Shown: positions 25,832 to 34,584, counted from the first letter of the stretch. The stretch: 64,000 nucleotides of DNA from Streptomyces sp. CB02056 (GCF_001905545.1 NZ_LIPD01000024.1:1-64000), one strand, 5' to 3'. Notes: a model not told the origin generated them from the sequence alone. Numbers and translations are program-made.

Positions 25832-26158
25832 TCAGGCCCCCGGGGCCCGGCGGGCCTCCGCGTCGGCGGCGGCCACCACCGCCGCCAGCAGCCCCGGGAA
25901 CCGCCGCTCCAACTCCTCGCTGCGCAGCGCGTTCATCTTGGTGGTGCCCACGTAGTACTGGCGCAGCAGCCCCGCCTCGCGCAGCACGCTGAAGTGGTGG
26001 CTGGAGGTCGAACGCCCCACCGGCAGGTCGAAGGAACCGCAGCTGAGATCGGCTCCCGAGTGCGCGAGCGTGCGCACCACCGTCCTGCGGGCCGGATCAG
26101 CGAGCGCCTCCAGCACCTGCTGGACGCTCACGTCCTCCACACCAGGGTGCACGATCAC
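25832..26158 (-). CDS. ArsR-family HTH regulator
   Basis: 108 residues if GTG 26158 is used; several in-frame GTGs and a TTG at 26233 make the start uncertain. The winged HTH is clear: VLEALADPARRTVVRTL, LPVGRSTSSHHFSVLREAGLL, then YYVGTTKMNALRSEEL. The helix ends SHHFSVL rather than carrying a metal box, placing it with redox or drug-sensing ArsR proteins. The neighbouring quinone reductase is the probable target. Confidence 0.85.
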   Translation of the reverse strand: MIVHPGVEDVSVQQVLEALADPARRTVVRTLAHSGADLSCGSFDLPVGRSTSSHHFSVLREAGLLRQYYVGTTKMNALRSEELERRFPGLLAAVVAAADAEARRAPGA

Positions 26159-26218
26159 CCGCGCCGCCACGCGTGCCCGCCCCACACCCACCACCCCTTC
26201 CCAACACTCGACCCCCGT

Positions 26219-26229
26219 CTGTCCGACAG
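26219..26229. promoter_or_regulatory. Palindrome upstream of the ArsR gene
   Basis: CTGTCCGACAG, 11-bp palindrome sharing TCCGACAG with the site at 24707. On the minus strand a TTGACT box lies at 26233-26228, so this could be an autoregulatory operator. Confidence 0.45.
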
Positions 26230-26253
26230 TCAAAAACCGCGCCGTGTGCGCGA

Positions 26254-26828
26254 CTTCACGAGCACGACGCTACCAGGGACGATCGCCCGGCCCCCGGCCT
26301 CCGCCCCCGGGAGGCGCGCCGGACCCCCGGACCGCCCCCGCGCCCCACCCGCCGCCCACACCCACCGCAACACCCGCGCAACACGCCCCGCCGCCCGGCA
26401 CGGGGGCCGGCCGCGGACCGCGCGGGAGCGCCGGGCACGACGGCGCGCGGCCGAGGACGGCCGGGAAGGAGGGGATGCGCGGCGCGGCACGGCGGGGGAG
26501 GGACGCGGCGCCGGGGAGGGCCCCGTGACGGACCGCCGAGGACCGCCCGGGCACCACCGGGCACGACGGTGCGCGGCCGAGGACGGCCGGAAGAGAGGAG
26601 GCGCGTCGTGGCGGGCGGCACGGGGGAGAGGCCCCGCAAAGGGCCGCCGAGGACGACCGGGGACCGCCGAAGACCGCCGGGCACGACGGCGCGCGGCCCG
26701 GGACGGCGGCCGGAAGGAGAGGGCCCGCGAAGACAGGCGGCGTGCCCCGCCGGACCGGGGACCGGCGGGGCACGCCGCAGCGGCACAACGGCAGCGGCAG
26801 GCGCGGGCGCAGGCGCGGGGCCCCGGGC
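26254..26828. repeat. Gene-free region with a ~120-bp spaced direct repeat
   Basis: CCGGGCACGACGG followed by GCGCGGCC and GGACGGC occurs at 26431, 26557 and 26677 (steps of 126 and 120 bp), each followed by GGAAG-type purine-rich text. Frames here are Arg/Gly noise. The right end carries the SARP gene terminator. Confidence 0.6.
26739..26776 (-). terminator. Terminator of the SARP gene
   Basis: Perfect 15-bp arms at 26739-26753 and 26762-26776 with an 8-base loop, 53 bp beyond the SARP stop codon. Confidence 0.8.
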
Positions 26829-27701
26829 TCAGGCCGCGCGCACCGGGGCCGGCGCCGCCCGGGCCAGGCGGGTCAGCGCCAGCGGCTCGAAGATCCCCAT
26901 CAGCACCGGGTCCACCGCCCGCACCGCCGCCGGCGCCGGCGCCGCCGGCACGGGGGAGCGCAGCATCGCCAGGTAGAGCTCCTGGGTCTCGGCGGCCGGG
27001 TCGATGCCCAGCTCCTCGGCCAGCACCTGGCGCAGCTGCTGGTAGCAGCGCAGCGCCTCCGCCCGGTTGCCGGAGGCGGCCAGCGCCTCCATCCGGCAGC
27101 GGTAGGCGCTCTCCCGGAACGGCGCCCGGCGCACCGCCTCGTCCGCCCAGCGCAGCGCGTGGTGCTCCTCGCCCAGCGCCGACGCCGCCAGGCTCGCGGT
27201 CTCCAACGCGCTGATGCGCAGCTCCTCCACGTGCTCGCGCACCCCCTGCGCCCACTCGCCCTCGTGGTCGGGCAGGAACGCCCCGCGCAGGTTCGCCAGC
27301 GCCCCCGCGGCCAGCTGCTGCGCCACCGCGTGGCCGCCCGCGGCCAGCGCCTCGCCGGCCTCGCCGACCGCCGAGGCCGCCGCCTCCAGGTCCACCGCCG
27401 CGTCCGCGGGCAGCCGCAGCACGTACCGCCCGCCCTGGGAGATCAGCGGGGTCGCACCGGGCCCCTGCCCCGGATCGGTGACGAACGCCCGCACCCGGCT
27501 CACCACGCTGCGCAGCGCGGAGGCCCAGGTGTCGGGCAGGCCGTCGGGCCAGATGGTGTCGGCCAGCTGGTCGCGGCTGGTGCCGCTGGAGCGCTCCAGC
27601 ACCAGGCGGGCGAACGCCACCTGGGCCTGGGCGCTGGACAGGTGCTGCGGGGCGCCGTCCTCGTGCTCGACGGCCACCAGACCGGTCAGGCGGATCAGCA
27701 T
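26829..27701 (-). CDS. SARP (AfsR/SARP family) transcriptional activator
   Basis: 290 residues. N-terminal OmpR-type winged HTH (QAQVAFARLVLE, DQLADTIWPDGLPDTWASALRSVVSRVR) joined to a bacterial transcriptional activation domain (AYRCRMEALAASGNRAEALRCYQQL, EELGIDPAAETQELY). No ATPase or TPR part is present, so it is a small cluster-situated SARP like ActII-ORF4 or DnrI. It is divergent from the AOS gene, whose promoter has the SARP heptamer arrangement at 27999-28030. It is therefore the likely pathway-specific activator of the 28-39.5 kb operon. Confidence 0.93.
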   Translation of the reverse strand: MLIRLTGLVAVEHEDGAPQHLSSAQAQVAFARLVLERSSGTSRDQLADTIWPDGLPDTWASALRSVVSRVRAFVTDPGQGPGATPLISQGGRYVLRLPADAAVDLEAAASAVGEAGEALAAGGHAVAQQLAAGALANLRGAFLPDHEGEWAQGVREHVEELRISALETASLAASALGEEHHALRWADEAVRRAPFRESAYRCRMEALAASGNRAEALRCYQQLRQVLAEELGIDPAAETQELYLAMLRSPVPAAPAPAAVRAVDPVLMGIFEPLALTRLARAAPAPVRAA

Positions 27702-27998
27702 GCGCGGGCCCCCGATCTACCGGACGGACCGTCTTCCCTGAAGCCTTTCAACACGAGCTCCAACCCCCTCGAGCCAAAGCGGAAGTGACGGCCCGTTCCG
27801 GCCGTCGGCGTGGGAAATTGCGGATCGGAACAATAAACCGCCGACCAGCCGTTCGGTTTCGGCGGATTTCGACCATACATTCGCCGCATCGCGCGGTGTC
27901 AACACCGGTTGCGGAAACATACCCACCGGCCGGTCAATGCGTCGTGGACGCAAGGTTTCCGCACGTCAGAGCGTTCCCGCAGGCCAGGAAAGCGCCTA

Positions 27999-28030
27999 TT
28001 GCGGACGCCTTGCGCATCCTGCCGTAGAAA
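27999..28030 (+). promoter_or_regulatory. SARP-type promoter
   Basis: TTGCGGA (27999-28005) and TTGCGCA (28010-28016) are heptamers with an 11-bp period. The second ends exactly 8 bp before the -10-like TAGAAA (28025-28030). This is the geometry known for SARP-activated promoters such as those bound by ActII-ORF4 and DnrI. Confidence 0.75.
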
Positions 28031-28077
28031 TGTAGCCATCCTTGAGCACCCCGCGTGAAGGCTTCGAGAAACACCCC

Positions 28078-28177
28078 GAGCCGCGAAAAGCCCCGAACAA
28101 CCGCGAAACAGCCGCACGCAACCGCGAAACAGCCGCGAACAACCGTGAAAAGCCGTGAACACCGTGACGCCGTGAAG
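28078..28177 (+). repeat. 20-21 bp tandem repeat in the AOS leader
   Basis: Four units of the form CAACCGCGAAACAGCCGCGAA, starting at 28078, 28098, 28119 and 28140, plus a partial fifth. They lie in the untranslated leader between the SARP promoter and the AOS start. A-rich and purine-balanced, unlike the surrounding DNA. Confidence 0.75.
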
Positions 28178-28186
28178 GAGAAACCC

Positions 28187-29398
28187 GTGAACGCCACCGG
28201 AGCATGGGACCGCCTGGAGCCGAAGCTCGCCGCAACGAACGCCCGCGTGGCCGCACTGGAGTCCGACCCCTCCCGGCGCAACAGCTTCGTCGCCTACACC
28301 ATGGAACGCGACAGCGCCTACTGCGACCTCGACGGCGAGCGCCTGCTCATGATGTCCGGCTACAGCTACCTCGGCCTGGCCGGCGACGAACGCGTCGTGG
28401 CCGCCGCCAAGGCCGCCGTCGACGTCTACGGCACCGGCAACCACGGCGTGCGCGCCCTGGCCGGCACCATCCCCCTGCACGAGGAACTCGAAGCCGAGGT
28501 CGCCCGCTTCGCCGGCCGCGAACGCGCCCTGGTCTTCGGCTCCGGCTACGCCGCCAACGTCGGCACCGTCGGCGCCCTCGTCGGCCAGGGCGACACCGTC
28601 CTGATCGACAAGTACGACCACGCCTCCATCGTCGACGGCTGCCGCCTGTCGGGTGCCACCGTCACCCGCTTCCGCCACAACGACGTCGACCACCTCGAGC
28701 GCCGCCTCAAGGCCGCCGCCCCCACCGGCGTGCGCCTGGTCATCGTCGACAGCGTCTACTCCATGGACGGCGACATCGCCCCGCTGCCCGAACTGCGCGA
28801 GGTCTGCGACCGCTACGACGCCCTCCTCATGGTCGACGAGGCCCACGCCCTGGGCGTCATCGGCAAGACCGGCGGCGGCATCGAGGAGCACTTCGACCAC
28901 AAGGTCCGCGTCGACGTCAAACTCGGCACCCTCTCCAAGGCCATCCCCTCCATGGGCGGCTGGATCGCCGGCAGCCACGACCTCATCGGCCACCTGCGCT
29001 ACGCCGCCCGCCCGTTCCTGTTCTCCGCCGCCCTCGGCCCCGCCCAGACCGGCGCCGCCCTGGAGTCCCTGCGCATCCTGCGCCGCGAACCCGAGCGCGT
29101 CACCCACACCCAGACCCAGGCCCAGCGCCTGCGCACCCGCCTCAACGACGCCGGCATCTCCACCATGGACTCCACCACCGCCGTCCTGCCCGTCATCGCC
29201 GGCAGCGACGACGCCGCCTACGACTACGCCACCGCCTGCCGCAAGGCCGGCGTCATCGGCCTGCCCGTCGTCACCCCCGCCGTGCCCAACGACCTCGCCC
29301 GGCTGCGCATCGCCGTCACCGCCCGCCACACCGCCGCCGACATCGACTTCGCCGCCGAGGCGTTCCTGACCGCCGCCGCCCAGACCGGCCTGATCTGA
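28187..29398 (+). CDS. Alpha-oxoamine synthase (PLP-dependent)
   Basis: 403 residues from GTG 28187; GAAGGAG lies six bases upstream. Fold-type I alpha-oxoamine synthase, like BioF and Kbl: SGYSYLGL (57-64), NHGVRALAG near 86-93, VDEAH with Asp217 and His220 for the PLP ring, and Schiff-base Lys251 in GTLSKAIPSMGG. It decarboxylatively condenses an amino acid with an acyl thioester to give an alpha-aminoketone. As first gene of the operon with a ketosynthase and carrier protein, it probably off-loads or extends a carrier-bound acyl chain, as the AOS domains of prodiginine and related pathways do. Amino acid partner unknown. Confidence 0.92.
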   Translation: MNATGAWDRLEPKLAATNARVAALESDPSRRNSFVAYTMERDSAYCDLDGERLLMMSGYSYLGLAGDERVVAAAKAAVDVYGTGNHGVRALAGTIPLHEELEAEVARFAGRERALVFGSGYAANVGTVGALVGQGDTVLIDKYDHASIVDGCRLSGATVTRFRHNDVDHLERRLKAAAPTGVRLVIVDSVYSMDGDIAPLPELREVCDRYDALLMVDEAHALGVIGKTGGGIEEHFDHKVRVDVKLGTLSKAIPSMGGWIAGSHDLIGHLRYAARPFLFSAALGPAQTGAALESLRILRREPERVTHTQTQAQRLRTRLNDAGISTMDSTTAVLPVIAGSDDAAYDYATACRKAGVIGLPVVTPAVPNDLARLRIAVTARHTAADIDFAAEAFLTAAAQTGLI

Positions 29399-29520
29399 CC
29401 CGCCCGGCCCGACCGATCCGGCCCGCCCCGCCCGCCTGATCCGGCCGGCCCGGACCAGCCCGCCCCGCCCCCGCTGCCACCGCCGGGCCGCCCGCGCGAC
29501 CGCGCTAAGGAGACGAAGCC

Positions 29521-30756
29521 ATGGCCCCCCACCACCGGCCGCCGATCGCCGTCACCGGCCTCGGCGTGGTCAGCCCCGCCGGCCACACCGTCGAGGACCT
29601 CTGGCGCACCGTCGCCTCCGGGCGCTCCACCGCCACCGCCCTCACCGACCCCGCCCTGGCCCGCCACCGGGTGCGCCTGGGCTGCAGGGTCACCGACCTG
29701 CCCGACAACGACCTCGTCCCCGCCAAGGACGCCCGCCGCCTGGACCCGTTCGCCCACTACGGCACCCTCGCCGCGCTCGCCGCCCACGCCGACGCCGGAC
29801 GCCCCGAACCCGAACCCGGGCGCAGCGCCATCGTGGTGGGCACCGCCGTGGGCGGACGCACCACCAGCGACCGCGAGTCCGCGCTGTACACCGAGCACGG
29901 GCCGCTGCGGGTCTCCCCGCTGATGCCGCTGGTCACCATGCCCAACGCGGCCGCCGCCCAGATCGCGATGCGCCTGCACTGGAACGGGCCGGCCCTGACG
30001 ATCGCCACCACCTGCGCCTCCGGTGCGGACGCGATCGGCCACGGCGCCCTGCTGCTGGAGACCGGGCGCGCCGACGTGGTGATCGCCGGCGGCTGCGAGG
30101 CCACCCTCACCCCCGTCACCCTGGCCGCGTTCGGCAACCTCGGCGCGCACTCCCTGCGCAACGACGAACCCGGGCGCGCCTCACGGCCCTTCGACACCGA
30201 CCGCGACGGCTTCGTGATGGGCGAGGGCGCCGGCTTCCTCGTCCTGGAACGCCTGGACGACGCCCGGGCCCGCGGCCGCACCCCGTACGCGCTGCTCGCC
30301 GGGTACGGCGCGAGCGCGGACGCCTACCACCTGTCCAACCCGCGCCCCGACGGCGCCGGCGCGGTGGCCGCGATGCGCGCCGCCCTCGCCGACGCGGCCC
30401 TCGCGCCCGGCGACATCGCCCACGTCAACGCCCACGGCACCTCCACCGTGCACAACGACCGGGCCGAGGCCGCCGCCCTGCGCGCCGTGTTCGGCCCCCA
30501 CGGCGTGCCGGTCACCTCCACCAAGGGCGCCATCGGCCACCTGATCGGCGCCGCCGGCGCCGTCGAGCTGATCGCCGCCATCGAGGCCATGAACGCCCGC
30601 ACCGTCCCTCCCACCGCCAACCACGAGAAGACCGAAGAGGGCCTGGACCTCGACGTCGTGCACACCGCGCCGCGCCCGGTGCGCGCCGGCGCGGCCCTGT
30701 CCAACTCGTTCGGCTTCGGCGGCCACAACACGACCCTGGTGGTGACCCCGCTATGA
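29521..30756 (+). CDS. Beta-ketoacyl synthase (KAS II / FabF type)
   Basis: 411 residues, complete, with a TAAGGAGA site before ATG 29521. Active-site Cys165 in TTCASG, His305 in NAHGTST, Lys335 and His340 in KGAIGHLIGA are all intact, so it should be a working condensing enzyme using malonyl-carrier extension. It shares the operon with an AOS and a MaoC-type hydratase but no dedicated ketoreductase; the reductase at 8625 could supply that step. No acyltransferase or chain-length-factor partner is present, which argues against a type II aromatic polyketide. Confidence 0.92.
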   Translation: MAPHHRPPIAVTGLGVVSPAGHTVEDLWRTVASGRSTATALTDPALARHRVRLGCRVTDLPDNDLVPAKDARRLDPFAHYGTLAALAAHADAGRPEPEPGRSAIVVGTAVGGRTTSDRESALYTEHGPLRVSPLMPLVTMPNAAAAQIAMRLHWNGPALTIATTCASGADAIGHGALLLETGRADVVIAGGCEATLTPVTLAAFGNLGAHSLRNDEPGRASRPFDTDRDGFVMGEGAGFLVLERLDDARARGRTPYALLAGYGASADAYHLSNPRPDGAGAVAAMRAALADAALAPGDIAHVNAHGTSTVHNDRAEAAALRAVFGPHGVPVTSTKGAIGHLIGAAGAVELIAAIEAMNARTVPPTANHEKTEEGLDLDVVHTAPRPVRAGAALSNSFGFGGHNTTLVVTPL

Positions 30757-31652
30757 CCGCACCCACGACCACACCCGCCGCACAAGCCGCACAGGCCGCC
30801 CCCGCCGTACCCGCCGTGCCCGTGACCGCGCCCGCCGGTCCGGTGTCGCGCACCCGCCTGCACGTCACCGACCGGGACCTGGCCGCCTACCGGGCCGCGG
30901 CCCGGGCCCGCCTGGGCGCCCCCGCCCGCGCCGGGGCCGGCCCCGCGCACCCCTTCGTCGCCGCCCACGCCCTCGCCCAGCACACCGTCGGCGCGCTGAC
31001 CGCCGGCGACCACGGGTTCACCGGCGTGGTCCACCTCGCCCAGGAGATCCGCACCCACGCCCCGCTCACGGCGGGGGACGTCGACGTCGCCGTCGAGGTC
31101 GCCGCCGTGCGCCGCGAGGCCCGCGGCACCCGCCTGGCCCTGACCACCCGCCTCACCGACGCGGCCACCGGCGCCCCGCTCGCCGACCTCGCCACCGCCG
31201 CGCTCCTGCTGGGCGCCACCGGTGCCGAGCCGTACGGCGCCCTGCCGCCGGCCGCCCACCCCGGCTCCGTGCCCGACGGCCCGCCCCTGGTCCTCACCCA
31301 TGTGCTGGACGCCGGCGACACCCGCGCCTACGCCCACGCCTCCGGCGACCTCAACCCCATCCACCTCGACGACGACGCCGCCCGCGCGGCCGGCTTCCCC
31401 GGCGTCATCGCCCACGGCATGCACCTGGTGGCGCTGGCCGCCGAGGAGATCACCGACCGCCACGCCGGCGGCGACCCCGCCCGCGTCACCGCGCTCGGCG
31501 CCCGCTTCGCCGCCCCCACCCGCCCCGGCACCGAACTGCGCCTGACCCTCCAGCCCCACGACCGGGGCACCGTGGTGCGCTTCACCATCGCCACCGAGGC
31601 CGGCACCGCCGTCAAGGCCGGCTGGGCGCGCATCGCACCGGCGGGGGAGTGA
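30753..31652 (+). CDS. MaoC-like (R)-hydratase/dehydratase
   Basis: 299 residues; ATG overlaps the ketosynthase stop. A Pro/Ala-rich lead of about 30 residues precedes a double-hotdog fold. The C-terminal hotdog holds the hydratase-2 motif YAHASGDLNPIHLDDDAA, followed by GVIAHGMHL, with catalytic Asp and His visible. It should dehydrate a 3-hydroxyacyl thioester, or hydrate an enoyl one, on the carrier-bound intermediate. Confidence 0.9.
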   Translation: MTAPTTTPAAQAAQAAPAVPAVPVTAPAGPVSRTRLHVTDRDLAAYRAAARARLGAPARAGAGPAHPFVAAHALAQHTVGALTAGDHGFTGVVHLAQEIRTHAPLTAGDVDVAVEVAAVRREARGTRLALTTRLTDAATGAPLADLATAALLLGATGAEPYGALPPAAHPGSVPDGPPLVLTHVLDAGDTRAYAHASGDLNPIHLDDDAARAAGFPGVIAHGMHLVALAAEEITDRHAGGDPARVTALGARFAAPTRPGTELRLTLQPHDRGTVVRFTIATEAGTAVKAGWARIAPAGE

Positions 31653-31657
31653 ACGCC

Positions 31658-33178
31658 ATGACCACCACCCCCACCACGGCCCCGTTCGGCCGCCCCGTCC
31701 AGGACACCGCGCTGCCGCCGCTCGCCCTGCCCGACGCGTTCACCGCCCACGCCCGCACCCGCCCCGACGCCCCCGCCCTGCTCTGGCACGACCAGAGCGT
31801 CAGCTACCGGGAGCTCGCGCAGGCCGCCGACGCCGAACGCGCCCGCCTGAACGCCCTCGACCTGGCACCGGGCGAACCGGTGGGCCTGTACGCCGTCAAG
31901 TCACCCGCCGCGGTCGCCCTGGTGCTGGCCTGCCTGATGGAGCGCCGCCCCTTCCTGCTGCCCTCCCCGCAGCTCGCCCCCGCCCTGCTGGCCGCCCTCT
32001 TCGCCCAGGCCGGCGCGCGGCGCCTGCTCGCCCCCCTGGGCCAGGACGCCCCCCGGCTGCCCGCCCTGCCCCACCCCGCCCCGGTGCCCACCCTCGCGGC
32101 CGGCACCTCCTTCATGCTCACCACCTCCGGCTCCACCGACCTGCCCAAGATCGTCCCCCTCGCGCAGGGCGCCGTCGACCGCTTCACCGCCTGGGCCCAC
32201 GACACCTTCGACCTCGGCCCCGGCCGCACCGTCGCCAACTACGCGCCCCTCAACTTCGACCTCGCCCTGCTCGACGTGTGGGCCACCCTCGCCGCCGGCG
32301 GCACCTGCCTGCTCATCGACCCCGCCCACGCCCTCAACGCCCGCCACCTGCTCGCCCAGCTCATCCGCCACCGCCCCCACGTCCTGCAGGCCGTCCCCCT
32401 CGCCTACGCCCTGCTCGTCCAGGCCGCCGCCGGCGCCCACGTCCTGGACAGCGTCGAGCACGCCGCGTTCACCGGCGACGCCATCGACGCCCGCACCCTC
32501 GCCGCCCTGCCCGCCCTGCTGCCCGGCGCCGAGCTGTACAACATCTACGGCTGCACCGAGACCAACGACAGCTTCCTGCACCGCCTGGACCGCCTGGACG
32601 CCGCCGCCGCCCTGCCCGTGCCCATCGGCACCCCGCTGCCCGGCGTACGCACCCTGGTCGCCACCGCCGACGGCACCCCCCTGGACGGCCCCGGCAGCGG
32701 CGAACTCTACGTCTCCACCCCCTTCCAGGCCGCCGGCTACCTCGACCGCTCCCGCGACACCGGACGCTTCACCACCCAGCCCGAAGGCGCCGGCGAAGGC
32801 CGCCGCTGGTTCCGCACCGGCGACCTCGTCACCCGCGACGAGACCGGACGCGTCCACCTCACCGGCCGCGCCGACTTCCAGGTCAAGGTCCGCGGCGTCG
32901 CCGTCAACACCGCCGAGATCGAACGCGTCCTGCTCGCCCACCCCGACGTGCGCGAAGCCGCCGTCGCCGCCGCCAGCGACCCGCTCACCGGCAAACGCCT
33001 GCACGCCGCCGTCCAGCGCACCCCCGGCTCCACCCTCAACAGCCTCGTCCTGCGCGAGCACCTGGCCCGCAACCTGCCACGCGCCGCCGTCCCCGAGAAG
33101 CTCGCCATCCACGACGCCCCCCTGCCCAAGACCGCCACCGGCAAGGTCGACCGCAAGGCCGTCCTGCCCGCCCCGTAA
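31658..33178 (+). CDS. Standalone adenylation enzyme, probably L-prolyl-AMP ligase type
   Basis: 506 residues from ATG 31658, for which GGGGGAG is well spaced; a GTG at 31649 overlaps that site. Core motifs: A3 TTSGSTDLPK (155-164), A5 NIYGCTETND (295-304), A7 RTGDL (386-390) and A10 TATGKVDRK near the end. The CTETND variant is what I recall in discrete prolyl-AMP ligases (RedM, PltF, CloN4). With the PCP gene next and a prolyl-type dehydrogenase downstream, loading of L-proline for pyrrole formation is inferred. The specificity code was not computed. Confidence 0.85.
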   Translation: MTTTPTTAPFGRPVQDTALPPLALPDAFTAHARTRPDAPALLWHDQSVSYRELAQAADAERARLNALDLAPGEPVGLYAVKSPAAVALVLACLMERRPFLLPSPQLAPALLAALFAQAGARRLLAPLGQDAPRLPALPHPAPVPTLAAGTSFMLTTSGSTDLPKIVPLAQGAVDRFTAWAHDTFDLGPGRTVANYAPLNFDLALLDVWATLAAGGTCLLIDPAHALNARHLLAQLIRHRPHVLQAVPLAYALLVQAAAGAHVLDSVEHAAFTGDAIDARTLAALPALLPGAELYNIYGCTETNDSFLHRLDRLDAAAALPVPIGTPLPGVRTLVATADGTPLDGPGSGELYVSTPFQAAGYLDRSRDTGRFTTQPEGAGEGRRWFRTGDLVTRDETGRVHLTGRADFQVKVRGVAVNTAEIERVLLAHPDVREAAVAAASDPLTGKRLHAAVQRTPGSTLNSLVLREHLARNLPRAAVPEKLAIHDAPLPKTATGKVDRKAVLPAP

Positions 33179-33253
33179 CACCCCGCACCACCCGCACCGC
33201 CACCCAACCCAAACCAGCGGCCACCAGGCCACCGACGCAAGGGAGTTGCCGAC

Positions 33254-33550
33254 ATGAGCAACATCGCCCAGATCAAGCGGTTCCTCATCGACGAGTTCCT
33301 GCCCGACATCACCCCCGACCAGCTCGCCGACGACCACGACCTGCTCTCCGACGGCGTCATCGACAGCCTCGGCGTCCTCAAACTCATCGCCTGGGTCGAG
33401 GACCACTTCACCCTCCCCGTCGACGACACCGACCTCGACCCCAACAACTTCCGCTCGGTGGCCGCCATCGACGCCTTCATCACCGAACGCCGCACCACCG
33501 CCGCCACCGCCACCGCCGCCACCGCCGCCGGCGTCACCGTGGGCGGCTGA
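33254..33550 (+). CDS. Peptidyl/acyl carrier protein
   Basis: 98 residues from ATG 33254 with AAGGGAG upstream. Carrier domain with phosphopantetheine Ser38 in DGVIDSLGVL. The tail after residue 80 is a Thr/Ala repeat. It follows the adenylation gene directly, as in prolyl-AMP ligase/PCP pairs such as RedM/RedO, and should hold the aminoacyl group for the dehydrogenase at 36053. Confidence 0.9.
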   Translation: MSNIAQIKRFLIDEFLPDITPDQLADDHDLLSDGVIDSLGVLKLIAWVEDHFTLPVDDTDLDPNNFRSVAAIDAFITERRTTAATATAATAAGVTVGG

Positions 33551-33555
33551 CAGCC

Positions 33556-34584
33556 ATGCACCAGGCCCTCACCGCGCTCCTCGCCGCCCGCCCCGTCGAC
33601 CTGGCGGCCTGGCGCTCGTGGTGGGACCAGCTCGAACACCGCACCCTGGGCCCGGCCGACAGCGACCGGGCCCAGGCAGCGGCCCTGCTGGCCGCCCTCA
33701 CCACCCGCCTGCCCGACCCCGACACCCTCACCGCCCTGCACACCTCGCTCACCGAACGCACCCCCGACCCCGGCCCCGCCCACCCCGGCAGCGTCAACAT
33801 CGTCGGCACCGGCGGCGGACCCGCCACCTTCAACCTCTCCACCGCCGCCGCCCTCACCGCCGCCGCCATCGGCATCCCCGTCGTCAAGACCGGCTCCCGC
33901 GCCTACACCAGCGCCGCCGGCTCCGTCGACCTCCTCGAACGCCTCGGCATCACCCTCACCTCCAGCCACACCGCCACCGCCGACCACCTCGCCCGCCACA
34001 ACATCGCCTTCGCCGGCCCCCACGTCTACCCGCCCGCCCTCACCCGCCTCGCCCGCACCCTCTACCCGCTCACCCTCAAACCCTTCGGCGCGTTCCTCAA
34101 CACCCTCGGCCCCCTGCTCGCCACCGTCCCCGTCACCGCCCAGCTCACCGGCACCGCCACCCCCACCGCCGTCGCCGCCCTGCGCCCCCTGGCCGCCAAC
34201 ACCACCACCCGCACCGTGTGGCTCGCCCACAACAGCGCCGGCGCCGACGAACTCCTGCCCTTCGCCGACAACACCCTCCACACCCCCGACGGCGACATCC
34301 ACCTGCCCGCCGGCGCCGTCGCCCCCGCCGAAGGCACCCTCGCCGACCTCGCCCCCCACCCCCACGACCTCACCGGCCACTTCCTACGCGCCCTCGCCGG
34401 CCGCGCCGGAACCACCGCCACCCACACCATCGCCCTCAACGCCGCCGCCCTCGCCCTCGCCTCCGGCCGCCACACCCGCTGGCACACCGCCTACACCACC
34501 GCCCTGGACGCCCTCGCCGACGGCGCCCCCCACGCCCTGGCCACGCGCCTGGCCACCCGCCCCAGGGAGACCGCCGGTGTCTGA
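33556..34584 (+). CDS. trpD: Anthranilate phosphoribosyltransferase (TrpD) homologue, divergent
   Basis: 342 residues. The nucleoside-phosphorylase-fold/PRPP signature GTGGGPATFNLST (84-96) matches TrpD GTGGDxxxTFNxST, and Asp231-Glu232 match the Mg-binding DE pair. It should transfer phosphoribosyl from PRPP to an amine. However, the anthranilate-contacting KHGN loop reads KTGSR (111-115), and HPAM reads YPPAL (158-162). A non-anthranilate acceptor is therefore inferred. It overlaps the TrpA-like gene by 8 bp. No trpE or trpG is in the window. Confidence 0.86.
   Translation: MHQALTALLAARPVDLAAWRSWWDQLEHRTLGPADSDRAQAAALLAALTTRLPDPDTLTALHTSLTERTPDPGPAHPGSVNIVGTGGGPATFNLSTAAALTAAAIGIPVVKTGSRAYTSAAGSVDLLERLGITLTSSHTATADHLARHNIAFAGPHVYPPALTRLARTLYPLTLKPFGAFLNTLGPLLATVPVTAQLTGTATPTAVAALRPLAANTTTRTVWLAHNSAGADELLPFADNTLHTPDGDIHLPAGAVAPAEGTLADLAPHPHDLTGHFLRALAGRAGTTATHTIALNAAALALASGRHTRWHTAYTTALDALADGAPHALATRLATRPRETAGV

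Larger units (their letters stand above)
27702..28186. other. Divergent regulatory region between SARP and the biosynthetic operon
   Basis: 485 bp, lower in GC than its surroundings, with TTGCGGA words at 27818, 27909 and 27999. It contains the SARP-type promoter and a 20-21 bp tandem repeat in the leader. A GTG at 28055 opens the same frame as the AOS gene, but the proper start has a clear ribosome-binding site at 28187. Confidence 0.65.

Noticed and set aside
28055..28186. Translated start of the AOS protein at GTG 28055
   Set aside because: No ribosome-binding site there, while GAAGGAG precedes GTG 28187 and AOS homology begins after it. Kept as a question because of the codon-periodic repeat.
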